Positions 41,701 to 51,347 are shown, numbered from the stretch's first letter. The stretch is 64,000 nucleotides of DNA from Flavihumibacter stibioxidans (GCF_014332695.1 NZ_MBUA01000001.1:434001-498000); one strand, 5' to 3'. Made by a program: numbers and translations. Notes: generated by a model not told the origin, from the sequence alone.

Positions 41701-43725
41701 TTATTTTTTCTTGCGGGATTTTTTGGCCACACGTTTAAGTCTTTCTCCTGAGCCTGTATCCTCCTTCAGTGCAGCCGTAATAACCCATTCATAGTCAAGC
41801 TGCCTTTTCTCCAGGTTGGCAGCCACCACCCGGATCTTTATTTTGTCGCCCATCCGGAAAGTACGGCCACTGCGGCGACCCGCCAGCATGTATTCACTTT
41901 CAACATGCCTGAAATCATCATAATCGGAAAGGCTGGCAATACTGACCAGTCCCTCGCATTTGTGTTCAACCGTTTCCACCCAGAAACCAAAGGAAGAAAC
42001 GCCACTGATCACCCCGTCAAATTCATCACCCAGGAAATTCTGCAGGTATTCCACCTGCTTGTATTTATTCCCTGCCCTCTCAGCGTCCATAGCTGCCCTT
42101 TCGCGTTCGCTGCTGTGTTTGCACTTTTCTTCCATCTTCTTGTCGGGGGCAAACCTGCCATCCAGTACTTCCTGCAATACGCGATGCACCAGCACATCAG
42201 GATAACGGCGGATGGGTGAGGTGAAATGGCAGTAGTTTTCAAAACCTAATCCGTAGTGACCGATGTTTTTGGTGGTATATACTGCTTTGGCCATGGTCCG
42301 GATACCCAGTTGTTCCAGAACGTGTTGCTGGGGCATCCCTTTTACTTCCTCCAATAACTGGTTAAAAGAAGCGGCTATGCGTTCAGGTGATTTGGTATCG
42401 AACCCATGACCGAACTTCCGGGCAAAGGCGGCAAACGGTACCAGTTTTTCCGCATCAGGCTGGTCGTGCACCCGGTAAGGAAAGGGTAATTGTTTGTTAT
42501 CCTGTTCAAACTTACCCACATGTTCAGCCACGGTCCGGTTGGCCAGTAACATAAACTCTTCAATCAGCTGGTGTGCTTCCTTGCTTTCCTTGACAATGAT
42601 GCCGATGGGCTTGCGGTGCTCATCCAGCTTGAACCTTACTTCCTGGGAAGAAAAATTGATGGCCCCTTTCTTAAATCTTTGTTTCCGGTATTTCTGGGCA
42701 AATTTATTCAGCAATAACAGTTCTTCCTTATAAAGGCCGTCGCCATTCTCAATTACTTCCTGCACTTCTTCATAGGTAAAGCGATGGTCCGAATGAATGA
42801 CCGTTCTGCCCAGCCAGTAATCTTTCACGCTGCCAGTGGCAGAAATATTAAATACGGCGGAGAAAGTAAATTTATCCTCATGTGGTCTCAGCGAACACAA
42901 CTCATTTGAAATCCGTTCCGGTAACATTGGATTCACCCTGTCGGGCAGGTACACTGAAGTGGCTCGCAGGTAGGCTTCCTTATCAAGTTCGGTATCGGGT
43001 TCCACGTAATAGCTCACATCCGCAATATGAACACCGATCTCATAACCAGTTTTAACCTTTCTGATAGATAAAGCATCATCAAAATCCTTGGCATCCACCG
43101 GGTCAATGGTAAAGGTGAGCACATCCCTGAAATCGCGCCGCTTCTTCACTTCCACCCCGGCAAGTTGTTCCGGGATACGGGCTGTTTCCTCAATTACATC
43201 CTCAGGGAAAGTCATTGGAAAACCATTTTCCATGATGATCTCCTTCATGGCGAGATCATTCTCTGCCTGGGCTTCCAGCACTTCCACCACTTCTCCTACC
43301 GGCTTTTTACCAGGTGCCCATTCTACCACCCGAACAATCACCCTGGCACCATTTTCAGCGCCATGAAGACTGTTGAGGGGAATATAAATATCAGGCATGG
43401 GTTTATCACTGTCAGCGACAAAAAAGGCGAAGGTCTTGCTGATTTCCACCTTTCCCATAAACACATTCTGTTTGCGGTCGACCACCTCGGTAACAATGCC
43501 CTGCATCCTGCCGGTGCGGCCCGCCATCCTGGTGATCTTCACCCGCACCGTATCACCATGCATGGCTGTATTGAAATCATTCGGACGGATAAGGATATCC
43601 TGTTCCTGGTTCTCAATGATGACAAACCCCATACCGCTGCGGGTAATATCCAACCGCCCTTTCAATAGATCTGAATCAGAAGTTTTGCTCTTTTTTTTCT
43701 TGCCGGATGACTTTTTCTTACTCAT
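41701..43725 (-). CDS. rnr: Ribonuclease R
   Basis: A 674-residue 3'-5' exoribonuclease that degrades structured RNA. It has a basic N-terminus (SKKKSSGKKKKSK), cold-shock domains (residues about 25-150), the RNB catalytic domain with FTIDPVDAKDFDDALS binding Mg2+ and HFTSPIRRYPDVLVHR, and a C-terminal S1 domain followed by a basic tail (KRVAKKSRKKK). I take the ATG at 43725; a TTG three codons earlier would overlap the lpxK end. It follows lpxK by nine bases. Confidence 0.95.
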   Translation of the reverse strand: MSKKKSSGKKKKSKTSDSDLLKGRLDITRSGMGFVIIENQEQDILIRPNDFNTAMHGDTVRVKITRMAGRTGRMQGIVTEVVDRKQNVFMGKVEISKTFAFFVADSDKPMPDIYIPLNSLHGAENGARVIVRVVEWAPGKKPVGEVVEVLEAQAENDLAMKEIIMENGFPMTFPEDVIEETARIPEQLAGVEVKKRRDFRDVLTFTIDPVDAKDFDDALSIRKVKTGYEIGVHIADVSYYVEPDTELDKEAYLRATSVYLPDRVNPMLPERISNELCSLRPHEDKFTFSAVFNISATGSVKDYWLGRTVIHSDHRFTYEEVQEVIENGDGLYKEELLLLNKFAQKYRKQRFKKGAINFSSQEVRFKLDEHRKPIGIIVKESKEAHQLIEEFMLLANRTVAEHVGKFEQDNKQLPFPYRVHDQPDAEKLVPFAAFARKFGHGFDTKSPERIAASFNQLLEEVKGMPQQHVLEQLGIRTMAKAVYTTKNIGHYGLGFENYCHFTSPIRRYPDVLVHRVLQEVLDGRFAPDKKMEEKCKHSSERERAAMDAERAGNKYKQVEYLQNFLGDEFDGVISGVSSFGFWVETVEHKCEGLVSIASLSDYDDFRHVESEYMLAGRRSGRTFRMGDKIKIRVVAANLEKRQLDYEWVITAALKEDTGSGERLKRVAKKSRKKK

Positions 43726-43734
43726 AGGACCCAA

Positions 43735-44811
43735 TTAAATGCTTGGAGGGAATTGCCTTATAAATGTACCAATAATACCTTTAAAGCGATCAGCTTCACC
43801 GAATAAAAACTGCATCTCTATTGGGATTACGTAAAAGGGAAGGTGGCCCAGTTCCTGTTCAAATTTCTTCAGCCTTACTGCATCTTTTTCCGTTGTCAGA
43901 ATAATCTTAAATCCTGCACTCATCTGATCGAAACGCTTCCTGATCTCATTCATGTCATCGATAGTAAAAATATGATGGTCACTGTAAACCATCTGTTCAT
44001 AGGTAGCTGACTGATCGGCCAGCAGTCTCTTCAGCGGTTTCGGATTGGCTATACCCGTTACCAGCAACACCTCAACATCACCTGTAATGGTATAGTGGGA
44101 ATGATTCACAATATGGTACAACTCACTGTAACGAATAGACGAAAAGAAAAGCTGCTGCCCTGGTTGCAGGGATAACTCATTTTCAATGGCGTGGGCGTCT
44201 TCTTTTGTAAGTCCCGCCGGGCATTTGGTTACCACCACAATATCAGCCCGTTTAACACTTTGTTTTTCATCCCGGAGGTCACCTGTTGGCAGGTACCAGT
44301 CGCGCGTGTAGAGGTTATTATAATCTGTCAGGATGATATTCAGTCCCGCTGTTATGGCCCGGTGCTGAAATGCATCATCCAGGATGATAGCCTGGGTATC
44401 CGGACGGTCATGCAGTAAAAGCGGCACAGCTGCAATCCTTTCTTCCCCGACAGCCACGGCAACTTCCGGAAATTTGAGATGGAACTGCATGGGCTCGTCC
44501 CCTATTTCAAGTGCATTGGTGCTGTCATTGGCCAGGGCATAACCCCTGGTCTTCCGCTTATAACCCCTGCTCAGGGTAGCCAGCCTGAATTCTGATCCCA
44601 GATGCCTCAACAAAAATTCCACCATGGGTGATTTACCAGTACCGCCGGCCGCAATATTTCCAACACAGATGATCGGCAGGCCAAATGTTGCCGTGGGAAG
44701 AATGTGCTTATCATACATCCTGTTCCGGATATAGATCACTGCAAAATAAATGAGGGAAAATGGAAACAGGATGATCCTGACAGGTCTCAGTAATGGAAAA
44801 TTAAAATTCAT
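43735..44811 (-). CDS. lpxK: Tetraacyldisaccharide 4'-kinase
   Basis: A 358-residue inner-membrane enzyme that phosphorylates the lipid A precursor, the sixth step of lipid A synthesis. It shows an N-terminal hydrophobic segment (ILFPFSLIYFAVIYI), the Walker A loop GNIAAGGTGKSPMVEFL, ATLSRGYKRKTRGY, and the DDAFQHR region. Its start overlaps the end of the 5-FTHF cyclo-ligase gene by 11 bases, so the two are translationally linked. Confidence 0.95.
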   Translation of the reverse strand: MNFNFPLLRPVRIILFPFSLIYFAVIYIRNRMYDKHILPTATFGLPIICVGNIAAGGTGKSPMVEFLLRHLGSEFRLATLSRGYKRKTRGYALANDSTNALEIGDEPMQFHLKFPEVAVAVGEERIAAVPLLLHDRPDTQAIILDDAFQHRAITAGLNIILTDYNNLYTRDWYLPTGDLRDEKQSVKRADIVVVTKCPAGLTKEDAHAIENELSLQPGQQLFFSSIRYSELYHIVNHSHYTITGDVEVLLVTGIANPKPLKRLLADQSATYEQMVYSDHHIFTIDDMNEIRKRFDQMSAGFKIILTTEKDAVRLKKFEQELGHLPFYVIPIEMQFLFGEADRFKGIIGTFIRQFPPSI

Positions 44812-45373
44812 AAATCCGTTCTGGTGTTATGCAGGCATTTAAAGGTACATCATATTGGTCGATACCTGGTATCTCACCGACCGGTTCAAAATAGCATAGC
44901 CCCAGCTTTACTAGGTCGGGTCTGCACTTCGACAGGTAGCGGTCATAAAAGCCCTTGCCATAACCCAGGCGATAACCCTTACGGTCAAACGCCAGCATCG
45001 GCACCAGTACCAGGTCAATTTCTTCCGGGGCAACGGGTTCACCTTCCACAGGTTCGGCAATTCCATATTGATTGACCTTGTAATCGGTATCATCATTTAC
45101 CAGCAGCGCCTGCATGGTATGGTGTTTAAAATCGCTCACCGGATAGGCAACTGCAATTCCCGGCATCCTGAAGGCCAAAAAATCCGTGAACAGGAAGGTG
45201 TTCGGTTCAACGCGGTGTTTCAGGGGCCAGTATGAGAGGACCGTAGAGATGTGCATCGGAATTTCCCATTGCTGGAACCGGATGAGTAAAAGATCATCCA
45301 TGCGGTTCCTGTCTCTATCGGTAAGGGATAACCGCTTTTCCTGGTAATATTTTCTCAGCGCAGTTTTGGTCAT
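44801..45373 (-). CDS. 5-formyltetrahydrofolate cyclo-ligase
   Basis: A 190-residue enzyme that converts 5-formyl-THF to 5,10-methenyl-THF with ATP. It has the N-terminal basic helix TALRKYYQEKRLSLT, VPMLAFDRKGYRLGYGKGFYDRYL (ATP/folate binding) and a C-terminal LNACITPERIYEF. The start is an ATG at 45373 (a second ATG at 45376 is adjacent), eight to eleven bases after the rsmD stop. It sits in the DUF3822-rsmD-cyclo-ligase-lpxK-rnr-rluF minus-strand run. Confidence 0.93.
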   Translation of the reverse strand: MTKTALRKYYQEKRLSLTDRDRNRMDDLLLIRFQQWEIPMHISTVLSYWPLKHRVEPNTFLFTDFLAFRMPGIAVAYPVSDFKHHTMQALLVNDDTDYKVNQYGIAEPVEGEPVAPEEIDLVLVPMLAFDRKGYRLGYGKGFYDRYLSKCRPDLVKLGLCYFEPVGEIPGIDQYDVPLNACITPERIYEF

Positions 45374-45383
45374 CATTTGCCGG

Positions 45384-45923
45384 TCACCGGTTGATGAAAA
45401 AAGAAAATAAAGTGGTGCCGTAATTCCGCTCCTGCACAAACTTTTCAAATCCCTCGTAATTGTTGCGGGGCGTGTGTTCGAGCACAAATATCCCACCGGG
45501 CTTCAGCAGGTTACGGGCGATGATCTGCCGGGGCAGTTCATCGATGGTTTCCAAAGCATATGGCGGGCCTGCAAAAATAAAATCATACTGTTCGTGGCAG
45601 GATTCAATGAATTTGAAAACATCCATTTTCACCACTTTCAGGTGGTGGAGCCCAAATTCCTCCGCTTTCTTTTTAATGAAAGCGTACATGGCCGGATCCT
45701 TCTCCACAATGGTCTGGTCGGCTGCGCCACGCGAAGCCAGTTCATAACTGATGCTACCGGTACCGCCAAACAGGTCAAGGGTACTGATTCCTTCAAACTC
45801 CATATTGTTCTGCAGGATATTGAAGAGACCCTCCTTGGCAATATCGGTGGTTGGCCGGGTATAGGGCATCCTGCCCGGCGGATTCACTTTTCTGCCACCC
45901 AGTTTTCCGCTTATGATACGCAT
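45384..45923 (-). CDS. rsmD: 16S rRNA (guanine966-N2)-methyltransferase RsmD, altered motif IV
   Basis: A 179-residue Rossmann-fold SAM-dependent methyltransferase. It has the N-terminal MRIISGKLGGRKV typical of RsmD, LDLFGGTGSISYELASRGA for SAM binding and KMDVFKFI. The target-base motif normally D/NPPY is read as GPPY (FAGPPYAL), so the catalytic Asp/Asn is replaced by Gly. It would methylate G966 of 16S rRNA if active. It overlaps the end of the DUF3822 gene by 13 bases. Confidence 0.9.
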   Translation of the reverse strand: MRIISGKLGGRKVNPPGRMPYTRPTTDIAKEGLFNILQNNMEFEGISTLDLFGGTGSISYELASRGAADQTIVEKDPAMYAFIKKKAEEFGLHHLKVVKMDVFKFIESCHEQYDFIFAGPPYALETIDELPRQIIARNLLKPGGIFVLEHTPRNNYEGFEKFVQERNYGTTLFSFFINR

Positions 45924-46756
45924 TGGGACATTTGGATTAACGGGTTGAAAAAATGCACCGGTTGCCCCTGCAGCAGGGATTCATCCAGTTGAACTGATTC
46001 AGGAAGTACGGCAATCTCCAGGTTCCTGATATATTTGAATAATTCCAGGAACAGGGCCGAATCCCTTTCGATCCAGCCATCCAGGTGTACAGACACTGTT
46101 TCCGGCGACAACCCGGCCTGCTGTAATGCTGACAGCAGGATATAACTGATGTCCTCCGGAACCTGGTACTCATATTGGCTGATCATTTGCCAGCCATTAT
46201 TCCGGACCGCCATGGCCACTTTCTTGTTTTCAAAAAGCAGGTAAACATCCCCGTCAGGTCCGGCCGGAAGCTGTTCCAGCCCCGGAAGCCAGGCAGTAAA
46301 CAAATGGTATTGCTTCACTGAATGGTGCGCTGCTGCCAGGCCCAGGTACCTGGCGGTTGAAATGCGATAGAGGGAATAATCCTCCCTGTCAGGTATCTTT
46401 TCCGTAAGCATGGTTCCACGGAACAGATCTCCAAAAAGGCAATCGAGCAGTTCCTTTCCGTTGTCATTGCCAAATAAGGATTCCGGCACCACCGCAGCCT
46501 GCTGGCAATGATGCACCACTACCAGTGCGCCCCAAAGCTGTAACCAGTCTGCCTGCTCCTGTAGCCATGTTTGCAGACCGCTATCCTGTTCAACAGCATC
46601 CTTTTCATATTCAATTAACCTGTACAAAACCGGTTGCTTACTTTCATTCACAGCCAGTATCCGCAGCCCCTCATCCAGCACCTGCAAAAAAAGCTTTTGC
46701 TGCGATGGATCGGAATGATCACCCAGGGTTATATCAATTCTTGTTGTGTAAGACAT
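45911..46756 (-). CDS. DUF3822 family protein
   Basis: A 281-residue protein of the DUF3822 family, which in Bacteroidota lies next to rsmD. The sequence has the family's HHSVKQYHLFTAWLPGLEQLP and YEYQVPEDISYILLSALQQAGLSPETVSVHLDGWIERDS segments, suggesting an actin/ASKHA-type fold. No biochemical role is established. The start is ATG, and the gene is divergent from the MATE gene with 36 bases between. Confidence 0.82.
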   Translation of the reverse strand: MSYTTRIDITLGDHSDPSQQKLFLQVLDEGLRILAVNESKQPVLYRLIEYEKDAVEQDSGLQTWLQEQADWLQLWGALVVVHHCQQAAVVPESLFGNDNGKELLDCLFGDLFRGTMLTEKIPDREDYSLYRISTARYLGLAAAHHSVKQYHLFTAWLPGLEQLPAGPDGDVYLLFENKKVAMAVRNNGWQMISQYEYQVPEDISYILLSALQQAGLSPETVSVHLDGWIERDSALFLELFKYIRNLEIAVLPESVQLDESLLQGQPVHFFNPLIQMSQCVS

Positions 46757-46792
46757 ATCAATGGCTGCAATAATACACTATTTTCGGCCTTT

Positions 46793-48151
46793 ATGTCAAC
46801 ACAAGCCCCCATAAACGACCTTCGGGTTTCCACTGGAAACCGCCAGATACTGGCAATCGCATTGCCCATCAGTTTTTCCATTTTTGTACCCCAGATCAAT
46901 TTTATAACCAATAATGTATTCCTGGGCGGACTGGGAGAAGATTCGCTGGCTACGGCTGGTATTACCGGCGTGTACTACCTGATATTCGCCGTGATCGGCT
47001 TCGGCCTCAACAACGGCTTACAGGCCATGATATCGCGCCGGGCAGTGCAAAACCGGATCGATGAAATCGGGAAGCTTTTTATCCAGGGCGTTTACCTGTC
47101 ACTGGGCATTGCATTACTCGGAATCCTGACCACTTACCTGCTGGCCCCTACCATTCTGGAACTGACGCTCAATTCGCCGGAGATGGTGAAAAAATCGGTC
47201 GATTTCCTCCATATCCGGATATGGGGCCTTCCTTTCCTCTACCTCTACCAGATGCGTAATGCCCTGCTGGTAGGAACCAACCAGAGCAAGCTGCTGGTCT
47301 GGGGAACCCTGGTAGAAACCACTTCCAATATAGTGCTGGATTATGGACTTATCTATGGTCATTTCGGACTTCCGGCCATCGGGTTCAACGGTGCAGCTAT
47401 TGCTTCCATAGCAGCGGAATTCCTGGGAATGTTTGTCGTTTTCTCAGTGATCGAATGGAAAGGCATCAGTAAAAAACTGGGACTCTATAAAAACCTGCGG
47501 TTTAACCTGCCTGAAACCAGGCTGCTTTTCACACAATCCTCTCCCCTGATCTTCCAGTATGCCATCAGTGTGATCAGTTGGGAGTTTTTTTATATCCTGA
47601 TCGAACACCATGGCCCGCGTGAGCTGGCTATTTCCAATACCATGAGGAATATTTTCGGCATGTTCGGTGTCTTCACCTGGGCATTTGCCGCCACCGCCAA
47701 TACCATGGTAAGCAATGTAATCGGACAGGGAATGTCGGAAGAAGTACCCCGGTTGATTACCCGGATCATGAAGCTCAGTATCTTGTTTGCCGTTTCCCTT
47801 TGCCTCCTGCTAAACCTGTTTCCGCAGACCTTCCTGTCCCTTTACGGCCAGGGAGATATTTTCATCCGCGAAGCCATTCCGGTAATGCGCGTGGTATCAC
47901 TGGCGCTGGTCATCATGGCCATTTCCAATATCTGGCTCAACGCCGTCACCGGAACCGGTAATACCAAAATCAACCTGCAGATTGAAGTGGCTGCCATCAT
48001 TGCCTACAGCGTTTATGCATACCTGGTACTGGAAGTTTACCGCCTTCCCATCAGTTATGGCTGGATGGCAGAATGGCTGTACTGGATGATCCTGTTTGTG
48101 CTATCATTTATGTATATACGAAGCGGAAAATGGAAAGGGAAAGTTATTTAG
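46793..48151 (+). CDS. MATE family efflux transporter
   Basis: A 452-residue transporter with about 12 membrane helices. The N-terminal half opens with ILAIALPISFSIFVPQINFITNNVFLGGLG and the second half with LLFTQSSPLIFQYAISVISWEFF, the two MatE repeats. It exports drugs or cationic compounds by proton or sodium antiport; the substrate is not known. The ATG at 46793 is preferred over an in-frame start 159 bases upstream inside the DUF3822 gene. It converges on the TPR gene. Confidence 0.92.
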   Translation: MSTQAPINDLRVSTGNRQILAIALPISFSIFVPQINFITNNVFLGGLGEDSLATAGITGVYYLIFAVIGFGLNNGLQAMISRRAVQNRIDEIGKLFIQGVYLSLGIALLGILTTYLLAPTILELTLNSPEMVKKSVDFLHIRIWGLPFLYLYQMRNALLVGTNQSKLLVWGTLVETTSNIVLDYGLIYGHFGLPAIGFNGAAIASIAAEFLGMFVVFSVIEWKGISKKLGLYKNLRFNLPETRLLFTQSSPLIFQYAISVISWEFFYILIEHHGPRELAISNTMRNIFGMFGVFTWAFAATANTMVSNVIGQGMSEEVPRLITRIMKLSILFAVSLCLLLNLFPQTFLSLYGQGDIFIREAIPVMRVVSLALVIMAISNIWLNAVTGTGNTKINLQIEVAAIIAYSVYAYLVLEVYRLPISYGWMAEWLYWMILFVLSFMYIRSGKWKGKVI

Positions 48152-48178
48152 GGCTGATGATTGCCGGGTACCTGTAAT

Positions 48179-48934
48179 CTACCGAAGGGTGCGCAATAGC
48201 TGCTGACCTTCTGTGCGAACACGGGCATCATCGGCCAATTTGAATGGAAGCCGGCCAAGCATTTCCAGCAATTCCACGGCCCTCTGCTGCTGGCCTGTTT
48301 TCAGGCACACTTTAGCAAGTTCAAGGTAATTAAGGTTAAAGGCCGGATTGAGCCTGAGGCTGGTTTCATAATTCCTTGCTGCCAGTTGGAATGACGCCTC
48401 CGGGAAAGCGCCATAGAATACCTTCACAGCAAGGCGTTTAAAACTGCCCAGACTGGATATTTCGTAATACCATTTTCCCAGTACATGGTAGCCGCGAAAA
48501 TCAGCAGGATCAAGCATCACCACCTTGTCAGCGAATTTTTTAATATCCTTGACCGCTGTGATCATTTCTTCTCCTGAGGAAACCAATGCCATCCTGCCCA
48601 GTGCCACAGCCATCACAAAATTGGCATCCGCTGAAGCCGGATTTACCTTCAGGGCCCTTTTCGCATACTGTACAGCCTCTTCATACAACTTAAGCTGTTC
48701 AGCCTTTGACTTAAGGCGATGCCCCAATTTACTGGCGAGTTCACTTGACTTACACAATGCCTGCAGGTTCCCGGGCTGGAGTTGGAGAAGACCCTTGTAT
48801 TTCAGAAATGCCTGTTCCTCCTGCATGGCCGATTCCGCCTGTATGGCTTCCTGCAATAACACCCTGGCATCCTGCGACCAGACGGGCAAAGAATGGAACA
48901 ATAAAATGCTGAATAGAAAAAAAATCCGCACCAT
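48179..48934 (-). CDS. Exported TPR protein
   Basis: A 251-residue protein with a signal peptide (1-20, PVWSQ) and about four TPR-like helical pairs (YEEAVQYAKRALKVNPASADANFVMAVAL, ARNYETSLRLNPAFNLNYLELAKVCLKTGQ). It resembles the RMD-type TPR family in the middle (FADKVVMLDPADFRGYHVLGKWYYE). It probably mediates protein contacts in the periplasm. Its ATG overlaps the folB stop codon (TGATG), indicating translational coupling. Neither the partner nor the reason for coupling to folB is evident. Confidence 0.82.
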   Translation of the reverse strand: MVRIFFLFSILLFHSLPVWSQDARVLLQEAIQAESAMQEEQAFLKYKGLLQLQPGNLQALCKSSELASKLGHRLKSKAEQLKLYEEAVQYAKRALKVNPASADANFVMAVALGRMALVSSGEEMITAVKDIKKFADKVVMLDPADFRGYHVLGKWYYEISSLGSFKRLAVKVFYGAFPEASFQLAARNYETSLRLNPAFNLNYLELAKVCLKTGQQQRAVELLEMLGRLPFKLADDARVRTEGQQLLRTLR

Positions 48935-49293
48935 CAGGAATTAAAGTTCCGGGTTAATGTGATACCCACTTTGCCCCTGAAATTTTCGATCGGTGCCTGC
49001 AGTTTGTAAATACTGATCCGTACCTGTTCCACCTGCGGGTATTGGTGACTGATCTTGCGAATGATGCTGTCTGCCAGTTCTTCCAGTAATGGTGTGGAAA
49101 CCTGCATCCGGTGGTTTAGAATCTGGAAAACATCCTCATAACTGATCAGGTTCTTGAGGTTATCAAGTTTCTTTTTTTTGACATTGTAAGTGATGTCAAG
49201 ATTCACTTCGAAATCGTTGCCGATTTTCTCCTCGCCGGGATAAAGACCATGAAATCCGTGGAAGATGAGTTGGTGAAGATGAACTGTAAGCAT
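48934..49293 (-). CDS. folB: Dihydroneopterin aldolase
   Basis: A 119-residue enzyme of folate synthesis that converts dihydroneopterin to 6-hydroxymethyl-dihydropterin and glycolaldehyde. It has LIFHGFHGLYPGEEKIGNDFEVNLDI (pterin binding) and a Lys in SIYKLQAPI. The chosen ATG at 49293 gives the standard start; it comes directly after an 8-base T run that forms the tail of a hairpin, with no space for a Shine-Dalgarno sequence. The stop overlaps the TPR gene start. Confidence 0.92.
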   Translation of the reverse strand: MLTVHLHQLIFHGFHGLYPGEEKIGNDFEVNLDITYNVKKKKLDNLKNLISYEDVFQILNHRMQVSTPLLEELADSIIRKISHQYPQVEQVRISIYKLQAPIENFRGKVGITLTRNFNS

Positions 49294-49324
49294 AAAAAAA
49301 ATTGGCGACTGGATTAGCCGCCAA
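49294..49324 (-). terminator. Hairpin with T8 tract directly before the folB ATG
   Basis: On the minus strand TTGGCG (49324-49319) and CGCCAA (49307-49302) form a 6-bp stem, followed by eight T. The T tract abuts the folB start codon. It lies 34 bases after the trxB stop, so it may end trxB transcription or attenuate read-through into folB. Confidence 0.6.
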
Positions 49325-49358
49325 ATTATCAATTAATGTTTGATGGGAATATTATTTT

Positions 49359-50309
49359 TTAAACATGCCCTGCGGCTGACAGGAAACGCTCTGCGTCCAG
49401 TGCGGCCATACATCCGCTTCCGGCTGCAGTTACAGCCTGGCGATAGATTTTGTCCTGTACATCCCCTGCCGCAAAAACACCTTCAATATTGGTCTTGGAT
49501 GTTCCGGGTACTGTAAGGATATATCCGGCCTCATCCATATCCAGGAAACCTTTGAATATATCAGAATTCGGTTGGTGCCCGATGGCCACAAAAAAACCGC
49601 TGACCGGCACTTCTGTTTTTTCACCGGTCTGGTTATTCCTGATACGAACGGCTGTAACTTTGTTTTCCCCAATGATTTCATCGGTTTCGCTGTGCCAGTA
49701 AACCTTGATATTCGGGGTTGCTTTGACCCTGTCCTGCATTACTTTTGATGCCTTCATTCCATCCTCCCCTTTTCGTACAATCATATGTACGGTAGTAGCC
49801 AGTTTGGAAAGATATATGGCTTCTTCACAGGCTGTATCACCCGCGCCGACAATGGCCACTTCCTTACCCCTGAAAAAGAATCCGTCACACACCGCGCAGG
49901 CACTTACACCAAAACCATTGAGGCGTTGTTCGCTTTCAATTCCCAACCATTTGGCTGAAGCGCCTGTTGCAATGATCACAGCATCTGCAGTCATCAGTTT
50001 TTCTTCATCAATGGTCACTTTGAATGGCCTTGAAGAGAAATCAACACTGGTAGCCAGTCCGAAGCGGATATCGGCGCCCATGCGGGTTGCCTGCTTCTCG
50101 AAATCAACCATCATTTCGGGCCCCTGGATGCCTTCAGGATAGCCGGGGTAGTTTTCCACTTCAGTCGTGATGGTCAACTGGCCTCCAGGCTGGATTCCCT
50201 GGTACAATACCGGTTTCATCGCAGCGCGGGCAGCATAAATGGCTGCAGTATATCCCGCTGGGCCAGATCCTATAATAAGACAATGAACGTGTTCAGTATT
50301 TTGTTCCAT
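49359..50309 (-). CDS. trxB: Thioredoxin reductase
   Basis: A 316-residue NADPH-dependent flavoprotein that reduces thioredoxin. It has FAD-binding GSGPAG (14-19), the redox-active CAVC (Cys138, Cys141), the NADPH site VGAGDTACEEA and the C-terminal GVFAAGDVQDK. It is read alone, with a 143-base gap upstream that contains no gene and a probable promoter. The folB terminator-like hairpin follows. Confidence 0.96.
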   Translation of the reverse strand: MEQNTEHVHCLIIGSGPAGYTAAIYAARAAMKPVLYQGIQPGGQLTITTEVENYPGYPEGIQGPEMMVDFEKQATRMGADIRFGLATSVDFSSRPFKVTIDEEKLMTADAVIIATGASAKWLGIESEQRLNGFGVSACAVCDGFFFRGKEVAIVGAGDTACEEAIYLSKLATTVHMIVRKGEDGMKASKVMQDRVKATPNIKVYWHSETDEIIGENKVTAVRIRNNQTGEKTEVPVSGFFVAIGHQPNSDIFKGFLDMDEAGYILTVPGTSKTNIEGVFAAGDVQDKIYRQAVTAAGSGCMAALDAERFLSAAGHV

Positions 50310-50453
50310 AAATTGAATTTATTACGCCAATAAAATTTTCCCGGAAAGGTTAATGTTGTTACACTATTTATTCTGGCATGCAAAAATAAATGGAATTCCG
50401 TTAACCTATTGTGACTCAACACACTTTAACACCAGCTGCCTTATCAGTGGGAA

Positions 50454-51347
50454 TTATTTGGGGATAACCAGGCTGTTGTACTGAACCGAATACCCGCCAA
50501 AATATCCCAATCCTCCGGATGAAATATTACCCAGCACCCGGGTGGGCGAACCAAAAGGGCTGCCTATGGCGCCATAATTATACTCCATGGTACGCCAGAA
50601 ATCAAATGTAGCCCTGTCAATATTGGTAAACTTCAACACAACGGTATCTCCCCTGCTAAAGAAGGAATAGTTGTCAAAGTCGATGTCAGTATTCCTGTCA
50701 ACCCCCTGCTCCACTTCAATATCATATTGTGTACCATCCACAATCTGGTCGTCAAAAACTGAATTCAGTCCGGGATTGAATGCACTGCCGTTGACAGAAG
50801 TAAAAAACCTGATATAATTTCCGAAGCCGGCAGGATCTGTAACCCTTGCCATCAGTACCACTTTAGTGGTATCCGGATTATTGGGGGACGGTTTCCACCA
50901 GAGGGAATCAACCGTTTTCAGGTGCAGCGGAATAGTGGTACTGGCAGTATAGCTTTCACCTTCTGCCAGGATTGTGACTGTATAATTCTTACCGGGTTCA
51001 CCAATAAAAGCAGTGGCCAGGTCAGAGGAATCGATGGAGTAATAATAAATGTTCCCTGCCGTATTGGTGAGGGTATATTCTTTCAGCCGGTGGGTGCGGG
51101 TGCCGTTGGACAGGCGGATTTCAGCTCCTCTAACAAAGGATTGGCTGAGGATAGAAGGATTGATTTCACTGAAATAATCCAGGCTTCTGGACAAAAAGAA
51201 TACCGGTGGCCTTCCGCTTTCAATAGTACCCTCCACCACCAGTTTTGGAGGTTGCCCATTCAGGTCAAAACTGACAGATTTCTCACAGGCCAGCCCCGTA
51301 AGCAACACAGCAAGTGTACATGATAATTTTACTAAAACTTTCAGCAT
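50454..51347 (-). CDS. DUF4249 lipoprotein
   Basis: A 297-residue secreted protein with a lipoprotein signal (LLTGLAC) and the DUF4249 pattern: PPKLVVEGTIESGRPPVFFLSRS, ADIRLSNGTR-like RGAEIRLSNG, and an Ig-like beta domain with FFTSVNGSAFNPG and FDFWRTMEYNYG. DUF4249 proteins usually lie next to a TonB-dependent receptor and may be surface-exposed partners; here no receptor gene is adjacent. The ATG at 51347 is taken because it begins the signal; an in-frame ATG at 51398 would add 17 residues. Confidence 0.85.
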   Translation of the reverse strand: MLKVLVKLSCTLAVLLTGLACEKSVSFDLNGQPPKLVVEGTIESGRPPVFFLSRSLDYFSEINPSILSQSFVRGAEIRLSNGTRTHRLKEYTLTNTAGNIYYYSIDSSDLATAFIGEPGKNYTVTILAEGESYTASTTIPLHLKTVDSLWWKPSPNNPDTTKVVLMARVTDPAGFGNYIRFFTSVNGSAFNPGLNSVFDDQIVDGTQYDIEVEQGVDRNTDIDFDNYSFFSRGDTVVLKFTNIDRATFDFWRTMEYNYGAIGSPFGSPTRVLGNISSGGLGYFGGYSVQYNSLVIPK

